Below, one piece after another: positions 1 through 9,230 of a stretch of DNA of 64,000 bases. Both the position numbers and the translations under genes were made by a program. Source of the stretch: Teichococcus wenyumeiae (GTDB taxonomy: Bacteria > Pseudomonadota > Alphaproteobacteria > Acetobacterales > Acetobacteraceae). The notes beneath the pieces are model-generated. The model was given only the letters and a program-made list of their open reading frames with translations. It ran no database searches and was not told the DNA's origin. Where the stretch lies: positions 124,001 to 188,000 of the forward strand of contig NZ_RFLX01000007.1 in the NCBI RefSeq assembly GCF_003696345.1. The letters run 5' to 3'. Each line of letters opens with the position of its first letter. The stretch's first letter is position 1.

Positions 1-1749
1 GGGCTGGTCGGCCCCGCCCAGTCCGGCACCGATACGCCGCTGATCGGCGCGCTGTATTACCTGGAGCGCTCGCTCTCCCCCACCGCCGAGCTGCGTTCCG
101 GCAGCATCGAGCAACTGCTGGCCCGCCAGCTTTCCGTGCTGGTCCTGGCCGACCGCCCGGTCTCCGAGGGGCGGGAGCGCGAGGCACTGGACCGCTGGGT
201 GCGGGAGGGCGGCACCCTGGTGCGCTTCGCCGGCCCGCGCTTGGCCGAGCATCCGGATTCCCTGCTGCCGGTGCGCCTGCGCGCCGGGGAGCGGCAGTTG
301 GGTGGCTCGCTCTCCTGGGAACAGCCGCAGCACATGGCGCCCTTCCCCGACAGCTCCCCCTTCGCCGGGCTGGTGCCGCCGGCCGAGGTCACCGTTTCCA
401 CCCAGGTCCTGGCCGAGCCCGACCCGCGCCTGTCGGAACGCAGCTGGGCCCGCCTCGCTGATGGCACGCCGCTGGTGACGGCGGAAACGCGCGGCGCCGG
501 GCGCATCGTGCTGTTTCATGTCACGGCCAATGCGGAATGGTCCAACCTGCCGCTCTCCGGCCTGTTCCCCGACATGCTGCGGCGGCTGGTGGCCCTCTCC
601 TCCGGCGTGGCGGGGGCGGAAGGCAGCGCGCCGCTGGCGCCGGTGGAGAACATGGACGGTTTCGGCCGCCTGGGCCCGGCGCCGGGCGGCGTGGCCGCCA
701 TCGCCGCCAATGCCTTCGCCGAGACGAAGCCCGGCCCGCGCCACCCGCCGGGCTGGTACGGCGTGCCCGGCGAGGGCGGGGAACGCCGCGCGCTCAACCT
801 GTCCGCCAGCCTGCCCGCCCCGCGCCCCATGGCGGCGCCGCCCGCCGGCACTGGCTTCCAGGCCATCGGCGGCGTGCCGGCGGAGCGCGACCTCGGCCCC
901 TGGCTGCTGGGCGCGGCGCTGCTGCTGCTGGCGCTGGACCTGCTGCTCTCACTGGGGCAGCGCGGGCTGATCGGCCGGCCGGCGCGGCTGGCGCTGCTGG
1001 CCCTGGCGCTGCTGGCGCCTCTGGGTTCGGCACGGGCGCAGCAGGCCGGCGACCTGCCGCTGGTCACGCGCATCGGCTATGTGGTCACGGACGATCCCTC
1101 GGCCGATGACGTGGTGCGGCAAGGGCTGGCCGGCCTGTCCGAATACGTCAACCGCCGCACCGCCGCAGCACTCGGCGAGCCGGCGGCGGTGAAGCCGGGG
1201 CAGGACGACCTTTCGGTGCTGCCGCTGCTCTACTGGGCCATCCTGCCCGAAGCCCAGGCGCCCGACCCCGCCGCCGTGGCCGCGCTGAACGACTACATGC
1301 GTAACGGCGGCATCATCCTCTTCGACACGCGGGACGAAGGCTCCGGCGAAGGCTTCTCCCCCGGCGCGCGGGAGGCATTGCAGCGGGTGACGCGCAGCCT
1401 CGCCATCCCGCCCCTGGCGCCGGTGACGGCGGAGCATGTGCTGACCCGTTCCTTCTACCTGCTGCAGGACCTGCCGGGGCGCTTCGCCGGCGGGCAGGTC
1501 TGGGTATCGCGGGAAGAGGACCGGGCCAATGACAGCGTCAGCCCGGTGATCATCGGCGGCCATGACTGGGCCGGGGCCTGGGCGGTGGATGCGCGGGGCA
1601 GCAATCCCTTCGCCGCCATCCCCGGCGGCACGCGGCAGCGGACGCTGGCCTATCGCTTCGGCGTCAACCTCGTGATGTACGCGCTGACCGGCAACTACAA
1701 GGGTGACCAGGTGCATGTGCCGGCCATCCTGGAAAGGCTCGGCAACTGA
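1..1749 (+). CDS. DUF4159 domain membrane protein (Bat-like), 5' end outside window
   Basis: The frame is open from base 1, so the N-terminus lies upstream of the window; 582 residues are visible. The first 230 or so resemble the periplasmic, glutamine-amidotransferase-like part of BatA-type aerotolerance proteins. Two hydrophobic segments follow (codons about 301-319 and 328-345), the second ending in an Ala-Arg-Ala-Gln cleavage-like stretch. The C-terminal 235 residues, starting near LVTRIGYVV and including GGIILFDTRDEG, match DUF4159. The stop overlaps the start of the next gene by one base, so the two are translationally coupled. In related bacteria such pairs lie beside MoxR ATPase and DUF58 genes, expected just upstream here. 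Exact function is unknown; a cell-envelope stress role is inferred from the family. Confidence 0.8.
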   Translation, partial: GLVGPAQSGTDTPLIGALYYLERSLSPTAELRSGSIEQLLARQLSVLVLADRPVSEGREREALDRWVREGGTLVRFAGPRLAEHPDSLLPVRLRAGERQLGGSLSWEQPQHMAPFPDSSPFAGLVPPAEVTVSTQVLAEPDPRLSERSWARLADGTPLVTAETRGAGRIVLFHVTANAEWSNLPLSGLFPDMLRRLVALSSGVAGAEGSAPLAPVENMDGFGRLGPAPGGVAAIAANAFAETKPGPRHPPGWYGVPGEGGERRALNLSASLPAPRPMAAPPAGTGFQAIGGVPAERDLGPWLLGAALLLLALDLLLSLGQRGLIGRPARLALLALALLAPLGSARAQQAGDLPLVTRIGYVVTDDPSADDVVRQGLAGLSEYVNRRTAAALGEPAAVKPGQDDLSVLPLLYWAILPEAQAPDPAAVAALNDYMRNGGIILFDTRDEGSGEGFSPGAREALQRVTRSLAIPPLAPVTAEHVLTRSFYLLQDLPGRFAGGQVWVSREEDRANDSVSPVIIGGHDWAGAWAVDARGSNPFAAIPGGTRQRTLAYRFGVNLVMYALTGNYKGDQVHVPAILERLGN

Positions 1750-3851
1750 TGCAGAACGCCATTTCGGCGGTCGATTTCGCACCCATCCTGCCGGCCTGGC
1801 TGCTGGTGGCGCTGGCGGTGCTGGCGCTGCTCGCACTGGTGCCGGCGCTGTGGCGGCGGGCGCGCGGGGTCTGGTGGCGGGCGCTCTCCTTCGCGCTGCT
1901 GCTGCTGGCGCTGGGCAACCCGCGGCTGGTGCAGGAAACGCGGGAAACCCGCCCCGATATCGCCCTGCTGGTGCAGGACCGCAGCGACAGCGCCCGCATC
2001 GGCACCCGCGGCGCCCAGATGGACGCCGCCCGCGCCACGCTGGAGGCCGATGCCGCCCGCTTCCCGGACCTGGAGCTGCGGACCGTGGACGTGCCGGAAG
2101 GCGGCAACCAGGGCACCCGGCTGATGACGGCCATCGACCGTGCCCTGGCCGAGATCCCCCGCGCGCGGCTGGCCGGCGTGCTGGCCCTGACGGATGGGCA
2201 GGCGCATGACGTGCCGGCCGCCCCCTCCTTCGACGCGCCCTTCCACACCATCCTGCCCGGTGCGCCCGGGGAGGTGGACCGGCGCATCCGCGTCATCGAG
2301 GCGCCGGGCTTCGGCATCGTCGGCCGCAGCGTCGAGCTGCGGCTGGCGGTGGAGGACCTCGGCGTGCCGGCGGCGCAGGCCCAGGGCGCGGTGCGCCTGA
2401 CCATCCGCCGGGACGGCAACCCGCCCCGCGTGGAAAGCGTGCCGCTGGGGCGGGAACACCGCATCAACATCCCCATCGAGCGCGGCGGGCCATCGGTGGT
2501 GGAAATCGCGGCGGACCAGCGGCCGGGCGAGGTCTCCACCCTCAACAACCGCGCCGTGGTCACCATCAACGGCGTGCGGGACCGGCTGCGGGTGCTGCTG
2601 GTGTCGGGGGAGCCGCATTCGGGCGAGCGCACCTGGCGCCGGCTGCTGAAGGCCGACCCCAATGTGGACCTGGTGCATTTCACCATCCTGCGCCCGCCGG
2701 AAAAGGACGACCTGACGCCGCTGAACGAGCTGGCGCTGATCGCCTTCCCGGTGCGGGAGCTGTTCCAGGTGAAGCTGCGGGACTTCGACCTCATCGTCTT
2801 CGACCGCTTCGCCAACCGGGGCATCCTGCCGCCGGTCTATCTGCGCAACATCGCCGATTACGTGCGCGGCGGCGGGGCGCTGCTTCTTTCCGTGGGGCCG
2901 GAATTCCTCGGCCCCACCAGCCTGGCCGCGACGCCCCTGGGGCAGGTGCTGCCGGCGCGGCCGCTGGGCGGGACGGAAGGGCTGGCCGAGGGCGCCTTCC
3001 GCCCGCGCGTCACCGATGCCGGCGCCCGCCACCCCGTGACGCAGGGCCTGACCGGCGCCAACCAGGGCGATGCCGCGCCGCAATGGGGCCGCTGGTACCG
3101 CCACCTGCGTGCCGAGACCGAAAGCGGCACCACCGTGATGGACAGCGGCGACGGCACGCCGCTGATGCAACTGGACCGGGTGGGCGAAGGGCGCGTGGCG
3201 CTGCTGCTCTCGGACCAGATCTGGCTCTGGTCACGCGGGCATGACGGCGGCGGGCCGCAGGCGGAACTGCTACGCCGCGCCGCCCACTGGCTGATGAAGG
3301 AGCCGGAGCTGGAGGAGGAGGACCTGCTGGCGCGGGTGGAGAACGGCACCCTGTCCGTCACCCGCCGCAGCGTCGAGGCCGGGCCGCCGCCGGAGATCAC
3401 GGTCACGGCACCGGATGGCACCGTGACCCGCCGGACCGCCGAGGCCGAGGGCGGCGGCCGCGCCGTGCTGAATTTGCCGGCGGAGCAGCCCGGCGTCTGG
3501 CAGGCCAGCGATGGCCGCCGCACCGCCTTCGCCGCCGCCGCCGCCGCCAACCCGCTCGAGATCGCCGATCTGCGCGCCGACCCGGGCAAGCTGGCGCCGG
3601 TGGCGCAGGCGACCGGCGGCGGCACCCGCTGGCTGGGCAACGAAGCCGCCGCGCCGGCGGTGCCGGAGCTGCGCCGCGTGGCCGCCGGGCGGGACATGGC
3701 GGGCGGCACCGGCAGCGGCTGGCTGGGGCTGCGGCGCAACCAGGACCATGTCGTCACCGGCGTCTCCGCCCTGCCCCTGCTGCCGCCCTGGCTGGCGCTG
3801 CCGCTGGTGCTGGGCGTGGCCGTGGTGGCCTGGCGGCGGGAGGGGCGCTGA
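1749..3851 (+). CDS. VWA/glutamine-amidotransferase-like membrane protein
   Basis: This 700-residue protein has two N-terminal membrane segments (about residues 14-60) and one C-terminal segment (about 675-693), leaving a large periplasmic middle. After the N-terminal helices the sequence LLVQDRSDSAR fits a DxSxS metal-ion-dependent adhesion site, and LALTDGQ could supply the later aspartate, suggesting a divergent von Willebrand A fold. The middle (about 355-480, with GGGALLLSVGPEFLG) looks like the class I amidotransferase-like fold of Bat-type proteins, without an obvious catalytic Cys. It starts one base inside the upstream stop codon. It is probably a partner of the DUF4159 protein; the biochemical role is unknown. 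Confidence 0.75.
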   Translation: MQNAISAVDFAPILPAWLLVALAVLALLALVPALWRRARGVWWRALSFALLLLALGNPRLVQETRETRPDIALLVQDRSDSARIGTRGAQMDAARATLEADAARFPDLELRTVDVPEGGNQGTRLMTAIDRALAEIPRARLAGVLALTDGQAHDVPAAPSFDAPFHTILPGAPGEVDRRIRVIEAPGFGIVGRSVELRLAVEDLGVPAAQAQGAVRLTIRRDGNPPRVESVPLGREHRINIPIERGGPSVVEIAADQRPGEVSTLNNRAVVTINGVRDRLRVLLVSGEPHSGERTWRRLLKADPNVDLVHFTILRPPEKDDLTPLNELALIAFPVRELFQVKLRDFDLIVFDRFANRGILPPVYLRNIADYVRGGGALLLSVGPEFLGPTSLAATPLGQVLPARPLGGTEGLAEGAFRPRVTDAGARHPVTQGLTGANQGDAAPQWGRWYRHLRAETESGTTVMDSGDGTPLMQLDRVGEGRVALLLSDQIWLWSRGHDGGGPQAELLRRAAHWLMKEPELEEEDLLARVENGTLSVTRRSVEAGPPPEITVTAPDGTVTRRTAEAEGGGRAVLNLPAEQPGVWQASDGRRTAFAAAAAANPLEIADLRADPGKLAPVAQATGGGTRWLGNEAAAPAVPELRRVAAGRDMAGGTGSGWLGLRRNQDHVVTGVSALPLLPPWLALPLVLGVAVVAWRREGR

Positions 3852-3900
3852 CACATGGCCCGCAACGCTGCTGTTGCCCGACAGTTTATTCAGTACGACG

Positions 3901-3913
3901 GCGACACTGTCGC
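3901..3913. promoter_or_regulatory. short palindrome upstream of the lipoprotein gene
   Basis: GCGACA and TGTCGC flank a single central C, about 87 bases before the lipoprotein start. It could be an operator, but a 6-base-arm repeat in GC-rich DNA is weak evidence. Confidence 0.2.
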
Positions 3914-3999
3914 GGTTGCGTAACGTACACCCCGCCACGGAGACCGCCGGCATCGCGAAAGCAGCAGCCGGGCGTCCGTCAAGCATTGGAGAATGCGTC

Positions 4000-4362
4000 A
4001 TGCGGAGTAGAGTCTTTCTTCTACTGACCTTGCTGCTGGGCGCCTGCGCGACGGGGCCAACGCTCAGCCAGCGCCTTGCCGCCTATATCGGCGACACCGA
4101 GGCACAGCTGATACAAGCCATGGGCGTGCCCGTGCGGAGCTATGAGACGGAAGGCGTCCTCTTCCTGCAATTCGAGCGGCGCGGCATTGTGCCCCTTCCT
4201 GCGCCCGACCCCTTCTATAACTATGGCTATTGGGGCTATCGCCCCTGGCCCTGGCGCCCCTGGCCGAGCACGCCCGCCTATGGCGAGGTGCGATGCGACA
4301 TCACCTTTGCCCTGCGTAACCAGCGGGTCGATAGCTTCACATTGCATGGTGACGGCTGCTGA
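4000..4362 (+). CDS. small lipoprotein
   Basis: This is a 120-residue protein. The N-terminus is a lipoprotein signal (MRSRVFLLLTLLLGAC) with Cys16 as the lipidated residue, followed by a short domain with IGDTEAQLIQAMGVPVRSYE, a pattern seen in small outer-membrane lipoproteins related to the SmpA/BamE-like fold. The middle is rich in Tyr, Trp and Pro (YNYGYWGYRPWPWRPWP). The start is set by GGAGAA 7 bases upstream of the ATG and by the signal peptide; an in-frame extension further upstream has neither. No function can be assigned beyond envelope localisation. Confidence 0.8.
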   Translation: MRSRVFLLLTLLLGACATGPTLSQRLAAYIGDTEAQLIQAMGVPVRSYETEGVLFLQFERRGIVPLPAPDPFYNYGYWGYRPWPWRPWPSTPAYGEVRCDITFALRNQRVDSFTLHGDGC

Positions 4363-4432
4363 GACGCCTATCTGACCCTGCCACGCGTTGTCCCGGTTCC
4401 AACCCCTCTGCTTTCCCTCTAAAGGTGCCGTT

Positions 4433-5056
4433 ATGCGCCGTTCGATCTCCCCCACCCGCCTCCTGCCTCTCGCCGCCCTGGCCGCCATGCTGCTGCCAGG
4501 CCTGCCGGCCATGGCCCAGATGGGCCGTGGCCCCATGACGCCGAACGCGCCCGCCGCCTCCTCCGCCGCGCCACCGCCCGCGCTGCCCGGGCTGGCCACC
4601 CGCAATGCCCCGCCGGCCATTCCGCCGGATGCCAATTTCAACAACCTCGGCCCGACCGAGGCGCTGTTCGACTCGATCAACCGCGGCGACCTTGCCTCCG
4701 CCCGGGATGCGGTGTCGCGTGGCGCCGATCTCAACGGCCACAACGTGCTGGGGCTGACGCCGCTGGAATCCGCTGTGGACCAGGGGCGCAACGCCATCGC
4801 CTTCTTCCTGCTCTCCGCCCGCGGGGCCGTTCCTTCCTCGGCACCGCCGCCCCCGCCGCTGCCGGGTGCGGAAGGCCCCGCCACCGCCGGCCGCGCCGCG
4901 CCGGCCCCCCGCCCCGCCCGCGCGCCGCTCTCCGCGCCGCCCGCGGTTGCGCCACGGGGTGCCGCCGCGCCGGCCACGCCGCTGCCGCGCGCCGATGGCG
5001 GCGCAGCCCGCCCGGATGTCGGCTTCCTGGGCTTCGACGCCGGCCGGGGCGGCTGA
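4433..5056 (+). CDS. secreted ankyrin-repeat-like protein
   Basis: This 207-residue protein has a clear Sec signal peptide (residues 1-28, ending LPAMA-Q). Residues about 70-125 (EALFDSINRGDLASARDAVS through GLTPLESAVDQGRNAIAFFL) read as one to two ankyrin repeats. The remainder is a Pro/Ala-rich tail that is probably disordered. The ATG at 4433 has AAAGGT upstream; an earlier TTG in frame would bury the signal peptide. It is probably a periplasmic or surface protein mediating protein contacts. No neighbour clarifies its job. Confidence 0.7.
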   Translation: MRRSISPTRLLPLAALAAMLLPGLPAMAQMGRGPMTPNAPAASSAAPPPALPGLATRNAPPAIPPDANFNNLGPTEALFDSINRGDLASARDAVSRGADLNGHNVLGLTPLESAVDQGRNAIAFFLLSARGAVPSSAPPPPPLPGAEGPATAGRAAPAPRPARAPLSAPPAVAPRGAAAPATPLPRADGGAARPDVGFLGFDAGRGG

Positions 5057-5063
5057 GCCGCCG

Positions 5064-5753
5064 TCAGCCGGCGCAGTCCAGCAGTTCGCCCAACTGGCCG
5101 GCGCGGCGGCGGATCAGGTCCGCCCGGTTCTGCACATAGGGGCCGGGTGAGGCCGCCGACCATTCCAGCGGGTTCGGCAGCACCACCGCCAGTCTTGCCG
5201 CCTGCGCCGCCGTCAGCCGGGCGGCGGGACGGTTGAAGAAGGCCTGCGCCGCCGCCTCCGCGCCATAGATGCCGGGGCCGAACTCCACGATGTTGAGATA
5301 GACCTCCAGCACCCTCTGTCGCGGCCAGAGCAGTGCCACCTGCGGCGTCAGCCAGGCTTCCAGCACCTTCCGCAACGGGTCCCGGCCCGGCCAGAGGAAC
5401 AGGTTCTTGGCCACCTGCATGGTGATGGTGCTGGCGCCGCGCGGGCGGTCCCCCTCCAGCGCCGCCTCCACCTGCCCGCGCAACTGCTGGAAGTCGAAGC
5501 CCAGCCACTGGCGGCAGAAGAGATTGTCTTCCGAGGCGATGACGCTGCGCGCCAGGGAGGGGGCGATCTGCTCATAGGGCACCCAGTCCTTGGACAGGCC
5601 GTAGCCCTGCGCCGCCCGCAGCAGCATCAGCGGCGTCACCGGCACCGGCACGAAGCGGAAGAACAGGATCAGCAGCGGCGGCCCGAGCAGGAAGGCCAGC
5701 CCGAGCCGCTTCAGCCAGCGGTGGCGCAACAGCCCGGGCAGCCGCAGGCGCAT
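5064..5753 (-). CDS. mtgA: monofunctional biosynthetic peptidoglycan transglycosylase
   Basis: This 229-residue GT51 enzyme polymerises lipid II into glycan strands at the outer face of the inner membrane. One N-terminal membrane anchor (about residues 17-35) is followed by the GT51 domain. The catalytic region is SEDNLFCRQW, with the first Glu as the catalytic base, and the conserved GASTITMQVAKNLFL and LNIVEFGPGIYG motifs are present. Length is normal for MtgA. Its ATG overlaps the stop of the thermonuclease-like gene by one base, so the two are probably co-transcribed. Confidence 0.95.
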   Translation of the reverse strand: MRLRLPGLLRHRWLKRLGLAFLLGPPLLILFFRFVPVPVTPLMLLRAAQGYGLSKDWVPYEQIAPSLARSVIASEDNLFCRQWLGFDFQQLRGQVEAALEGDRPRGASTITMQVAKNLFLWPGRDPLRKVLEAWLTPQVALLWPRQRVLEVYLNIVEFGPGIYGAEAAAQAFFNRPAARLTAAQAARLAVVLPNPLEWSAASPGPYVQNRADLIRRRAGQLGELLDCAG

Positions 5754-6388
5754 CAGTCCCGCCCGCAGGCGTTGTCGCGGCCCCGGAATTCCCAGGGATA
5801 TTCGAAGCGCCCGGACCAGGCGCCGCTCCGCGCGGCCTTGGCGGCCTTCTCCTCATCGGCATAGGCGCCCTTGGAGAAGCGGGGGCAATCGAAGGCGAAG
5901 CCGGTGCGCACCATGGCGGCATTCAGTTCCAGGCTGCCATTGCCGTTGCGGCGCGGCACGCTGCAGGTGGCGACGACGCGGCCATAGGTTTCGCTGCCAT
6001 CTGGCACGCAGGTGACATCGGCGCCGCCGATCAGCGCCACCAGCGCATCCCGCGCCTGCTTGCCGCAGTCGTAGCTGCCCTGGCCGCGGCCGGTGCAGCG
6101 CTGGTCGCTTTCCAACGCGTCGATGCCGCGCAGGCGGATGCGGGTCTGGTCCAGGTCCAGCGTATCGCCGTCGATGATGCGGGCCAGGCCGCTGAGCGGC
6201 TCGGTATCGCCGCGTGAACGGCGAGAGGTGCCGCGCTGCTGCGGCTCCTCCTGCACCAGCACGCCCCAGGCGGCGCGCAACATGCGTTCCAGCTTGGCTT
6301 CAGTGATCTGGCCGCTGCCGAACAGGCCAGCGACCGCGGCGATCAGGACGATCCAGGGTGCGGCGCCGCGCCGCTTGAAGGCACTCAT
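5753..6388 (-). CDS. thermonuclease-like (SNase) family protein
   Basis: This 211-residue protein has an N-terminal signal anchor (AAPWIVLIAAVAGLFGSG) and an SNase/OB-fold domain from about residue 65. Diagnostic motifs are LARIIDGDTLDLDQTRIRLR followed by GIDALE, and later the ETYGRVVATC region, which carries the usual active-site Asp/Arg/Glu positions. Cys residues (CTGRGQGSYDCG) suggest a disulfide in the periplasm. An open frame continues far upstream but is antisense to the BrkB-like gene; the start at MSAFKRRG fits the family. It overlaps mtgA by one base. A secreted or membrane-tethered nuclease is inferred; the substrate is unknown. Confidence 0.85.
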   Translation of the reverse strand: MSAFKRRGAAPWIVLIAAVAGLFGSGQITEAKLERMLRAAWGVLVQEEPQQRGTSRRSRGDTEPLSGLARIIDGDTLDLDQTRIRLRGIDALESDQRCTGRGQGSYDCGKQARDALVALIGGADVTCVPDGSETYGRVVATCSVPRRNGNGSLELNAAMVRTGFAFDCPRFSKGAYADEEKAAKAARSGAWSGRFEYPWEFRGRDNACGRD

Positions 6389-6450
6389 GGGTGAGGTATC
6401 AGGACTATCATAGCGGCGCCTCTGTGCCATGCCTGCGCCGCCACCGCACC

Positions 6451-7407
6451 TCACATCAGGTGTGGCAGGTTCAATGGCGGCCGCTCCGGGGCATCGGGGC
6501 CACGCGCGCGCTTGCTCCGCGCGCGGTTGAGGGCACGGGGGTCCTCCTCCAGGTCCCAGCCGCCGGCATCGCGCCACATGGCATAGGCCTTGGTGAATTC
6601 GGCGCCCAGCAGGAAGATCTGCGCGGAATAATAGATCCAGAGCAGCACGATCACCACCGACCCGGCCGCCCCGTAGGTGGAGCCGATGGCGCTGCTGCCG
6701 AGGTAGAGGCCGATCAGGCTCTTGCCCAGGTTGAACAGCAGGGCGGTGACCAGCGCGCCCACGATCACGTCCTTCCATTCCAGCTTGCGGTCGGGAAGGA
6801 TCTTGTAGATGGCGGCGAAGAGCACCGTGATCAGCCCCAGTGAGATCAGGACATTCGCGATGCGGATGATGGTGGAGATGCCGGGCAGATAGATATCCAG
6901 CGCTCCCCGCAGCCCGGAGAGCAGGGCGCTGATCACCAGCGAAACGAGCAGCAGGAAGCCCAGCGTCGCCACCAGCCCGAGCGACAGCGCGCGCGCCCGC
7001 AGCAGGGAGGAGATGGTGATGCTGGTGACCTGAGCCTTCCAGATCTTGTTGAGGCTGGTCTGGATCTCGCCAAAGACACCGGAGGCGGTGACGATCAGGG
7101 TCACGATGCCGATCAGGCTGGCCAGCTTGCCCGTGGTGGGGTTGGAGGCGCTGCGGATGATGCCCTGCACCACCTCCGCCCCCGCCTGCCCCATCAGCCC
7201 GCCCAGTTGCGCTTCCAGCGCGCCGCGCGCCGCGTCCTCCCCGAAGGCGAGGCCGGCGATGGCGATGGCGATGATCAGCACCGGCGCCAGGGAGGTGACG
7301 GTATAGAAGGCGATGGCCGCTCCCCGGCTCAGTGCCTCGTCCTCGATGAAGCCGAGGATCGTTTGCCGGGCCAACCACCAGGCCTTGTTCACCTGCCGCC
7401 TCAACAT
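6451..7407 (-). CDS. YihY/virulence factor BrkB family membrane protein
   Basis: This 318-residue protein has about six membrane segments. The N-terminal DEALSRGAAIAFYTVTSLAP motif and the AEFTKAYAM C-terminal motif are hallmarks of the YihY/BrkB (UPF0761) family. The start at MLRRQVNKAW is chosen because homologues begin near it and a GAAAGG lies upstream; the frame stays open a further 40 codons. The C-terminal tail is basic and cytoplasmic. No biochemical function is established for the family beyond inner-membrane residence; transport is a frequent guess. Confidence 0.88.
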   Translation of the reverse strand: MLRRQVNKAWWLARQTILGFIEDEALSRGAAIAFYTVTSLAPVLIIAIAIAGLAFGEDAARGALEAQLGGLMGQAGAEVVQGIIRSASNPTTGKLASLIGIVTLIVTASGVFGEIQTSLNKIWKAQVTSITISSLLRARALSLGLVATLGFLLLVSLVISALLSGLRGALDIYLPGISTIIRIANVLISLGLITVLFAAIYKILPDRKLEWKDVIVGALVTALLFNLGKSLIGLYLGSSAIGSTYGAAGSVVIVLLWIYYSAQIFLLGAEFTKAYAMWRDAGGWDLEEDPRALNRARSKRARGPDAPERPPLNLPHLM

Positions 7408-7622
7408 TGGTCTGGCCTTTCGCTGCCGGGGAAAAACGGGAGCGTAGCGGAGCCGGTTGCGTGATGGCGGCGGAAGCACGGCGATGTGGCCAAGCGGCCA
7501 CAGTGACACCCCTGCAAATGGCCTTGCCACTCTCCGGAAATCCCGGTCTGCTGCGGTGCAGAAGCGCGAAAGCGCCTGTCACGCGGCCTGGTCTCGCTCA
7601 TCCTTCGTCGGGAGACGATCTC

Positions 7623-9230
7623 ATGCTGCGACGTGACCTGCTCAGGGGCGCTGCCCTGGCCGCGAGCCTTCCCGCCATTCCCGTGACCCTGCCCCGGCTG
7701 GCGCGCCCCGCCATCGCGGCCAGCGCCGCCCGGGTGCTGAAATTCGTGCCGCAGGCCGATGTCACGGTCACTGACCCGGTGATGACCACGGCCTATATCA
7801 CCCGCCACCACGCCCTGATGGTCTGGGACCAGCTCTATGGCCTGGACGACAGGCTGGTGCCGCAGCCGCAGATGGTGGAAGGCCATGCCGTCGAGGAAGA
7901 CGGGCTGCGCTGGACCTTCCGGCTGCGGGAGGGGCTGAGGTTCCATGACGGCGAGCCGGTGCGGGGCCGCGACTGCATCGCCTCCATCAAGCGCTGGGCG
8001 GCGCGGGACACACTGGGCCAGGCGCTGCTGGCCCGCACCGCCGAGATGGCGGCGCCCGAGGACCGCGTCTTCACCATCCGCCTGACCAAGCCCTACGGCC
8101 TGATGCTGGAGACCCTGGCCAAGATCGGCCCGCCGGCCCTGGTGATCATGCCGGAGCGTCTGGCCAGCGGCGACCCTTTCAAGCCCATCACGGAGCTGGT
8201 CGGCTCCGGCCCCTATCGCTGGAAGGCGGATGAGCGGGTGGTGGGCGCCCGCGTGGTCTATGAGCGCAACCCGGATTACGTGCCGCGCCAGGGCAGGCCG
8301 GAGCACGCCGCCGGCCCCAAGGTGGTGCATTTCGACCGCGTCGAATACGCCGTGATGCCCGACCCGGGCACCGCTGCCTCCGCCCTGAGCAATGGCGAGG
8401 TGGATTGGTGGGAGAACCCGCCCAACGACCTGCTGCCTGTGTTGAAGAGCGCGCGCGGTGTGGCGGTGGACCGGGTGGTGACCAACGGCGGCCTCGGCAC
8501 TGGCGTCTTCAACCACCTGCACCCGCCCTTCGACAACCCGGCCATCCGGCGCGCGGTGCTGATGGCCTCCTCCCAGGCCGATTTCATGACGGCGGCGGCG
8601 GGCACCGATCCGAAGATGATGGGCATCGATGTCGGCCTCTTCACGCCCGACACGGCCATGGCCAGCACCGAGGGGCTGGAACTGGTGCGGGAGCCGCGTG
8701 ACCTGGAAGCGGCACGGAAGGCGCTGAAGGAGGCCGGCTACAAGGGCGAGAAGGTCGTGCTGATGTCGGCCAGCGACAACCCGCTGCTGGCGGCGCTGGG
8801 CGAAGTGGGGCGCGACCTGCTGACCAAGCTGGGCATGGAGGTCGATTTCGTGGTGGCGGACTGGGGCACTGTGGTGCAGCGCCGCGCCAGCAAGGCGCCG
8901 CCGAGCCAGGGCGGCTGGAACATGTTCCACACCACCTGGAACGGCGTGGACATGCTGAACCCGATGGTGGAGCAGACCCTGCGCGCCAATGGCGACAAGG
9001 CCTGGTTCGGCTGGCCCAGCAGCCAGCGCGTCGAGGACCTGCGCGCCGCCTGGCTGGAGGCGCCGGACCTGCCCTCGCAGCAGAAGATCGCCGGGCAGTT
9101 GCAGCGCGCGGCGCTGGAGGACGTGGTCTACCTGCCGACCGGCCAATACTTCCAGGACAGCGCCTGGCGCAGCGACATCCGGGACGTGGTGAAGGGCACC
9201 TTCGTCTTCTGGGGCGTCAGGCGCGGGTGA
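7623..9230 (+). CDS. ABC transporter substrate-binding protein, peptide/nickel (family 5)
   Basis: This 535-residue periplasmic protein starts with a twin-arginine-type signal (RRDLLRG, then a hydrophobic run to about residue 32). The family 5 solute-binding fold follows, with RLREGLRFHDGEPVRGRDC near residues 100-120 and SGPYRWK near 200. It binds oligopeptides or similar solutes for a Dpp-like importer, but no permease or ATPase genes adjoin it, so the partner is elsewhere or lost. GGGAGA lies 8 bases upstream of the ATG. The 3' end overlaps the convergent tetR gene by 14 bases. Confidence 0.88.
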   Translation: MLRRDLLRGAALAASLPAIPVTLPRLARPAIAASAARVLKFVPQADVTVTDPVMTTAYITRHHALMVWDQLYGLDDRLVPQPQMVEGHAVEEDGLRWTFRLREGLRFHDGEPVRGRDCIASIKRWAARDTLGQALLARTAEMAAPEDRVFTIRLTKPYGLMLETLAKIGPPALVIMPERLASGDPFKPITELVGSGPYRWKADERVVGARVVYERNPDYVPRQGRPEHAAGPKVVHFDRVEYAVMPDPGTAASALSNGEVDWWENPPNDLLPVLKSARGVAVDRVVTNGGLGTGVFNHLHPPFDNPAIRRAVLMASSQADFMTAAAGTDPKMMGIDVGLFTPDTAMASTEGLELVREPRDLEAARKALKEAGYKGEKVVLMSASDNPLLAALGEVGRDLLTKLGMEVDFVVADWGTVVQRRASKAPPSQGGWNMFHTTWNGVDMLNPMVEQTLRANGDKAWFGWPSSQRVEDLRAAWLEAPDLPSQQKIAGQLQRAALEDVVYLPTGQYFQDSAWRSDIRDVVKGTFVFWGVRRG

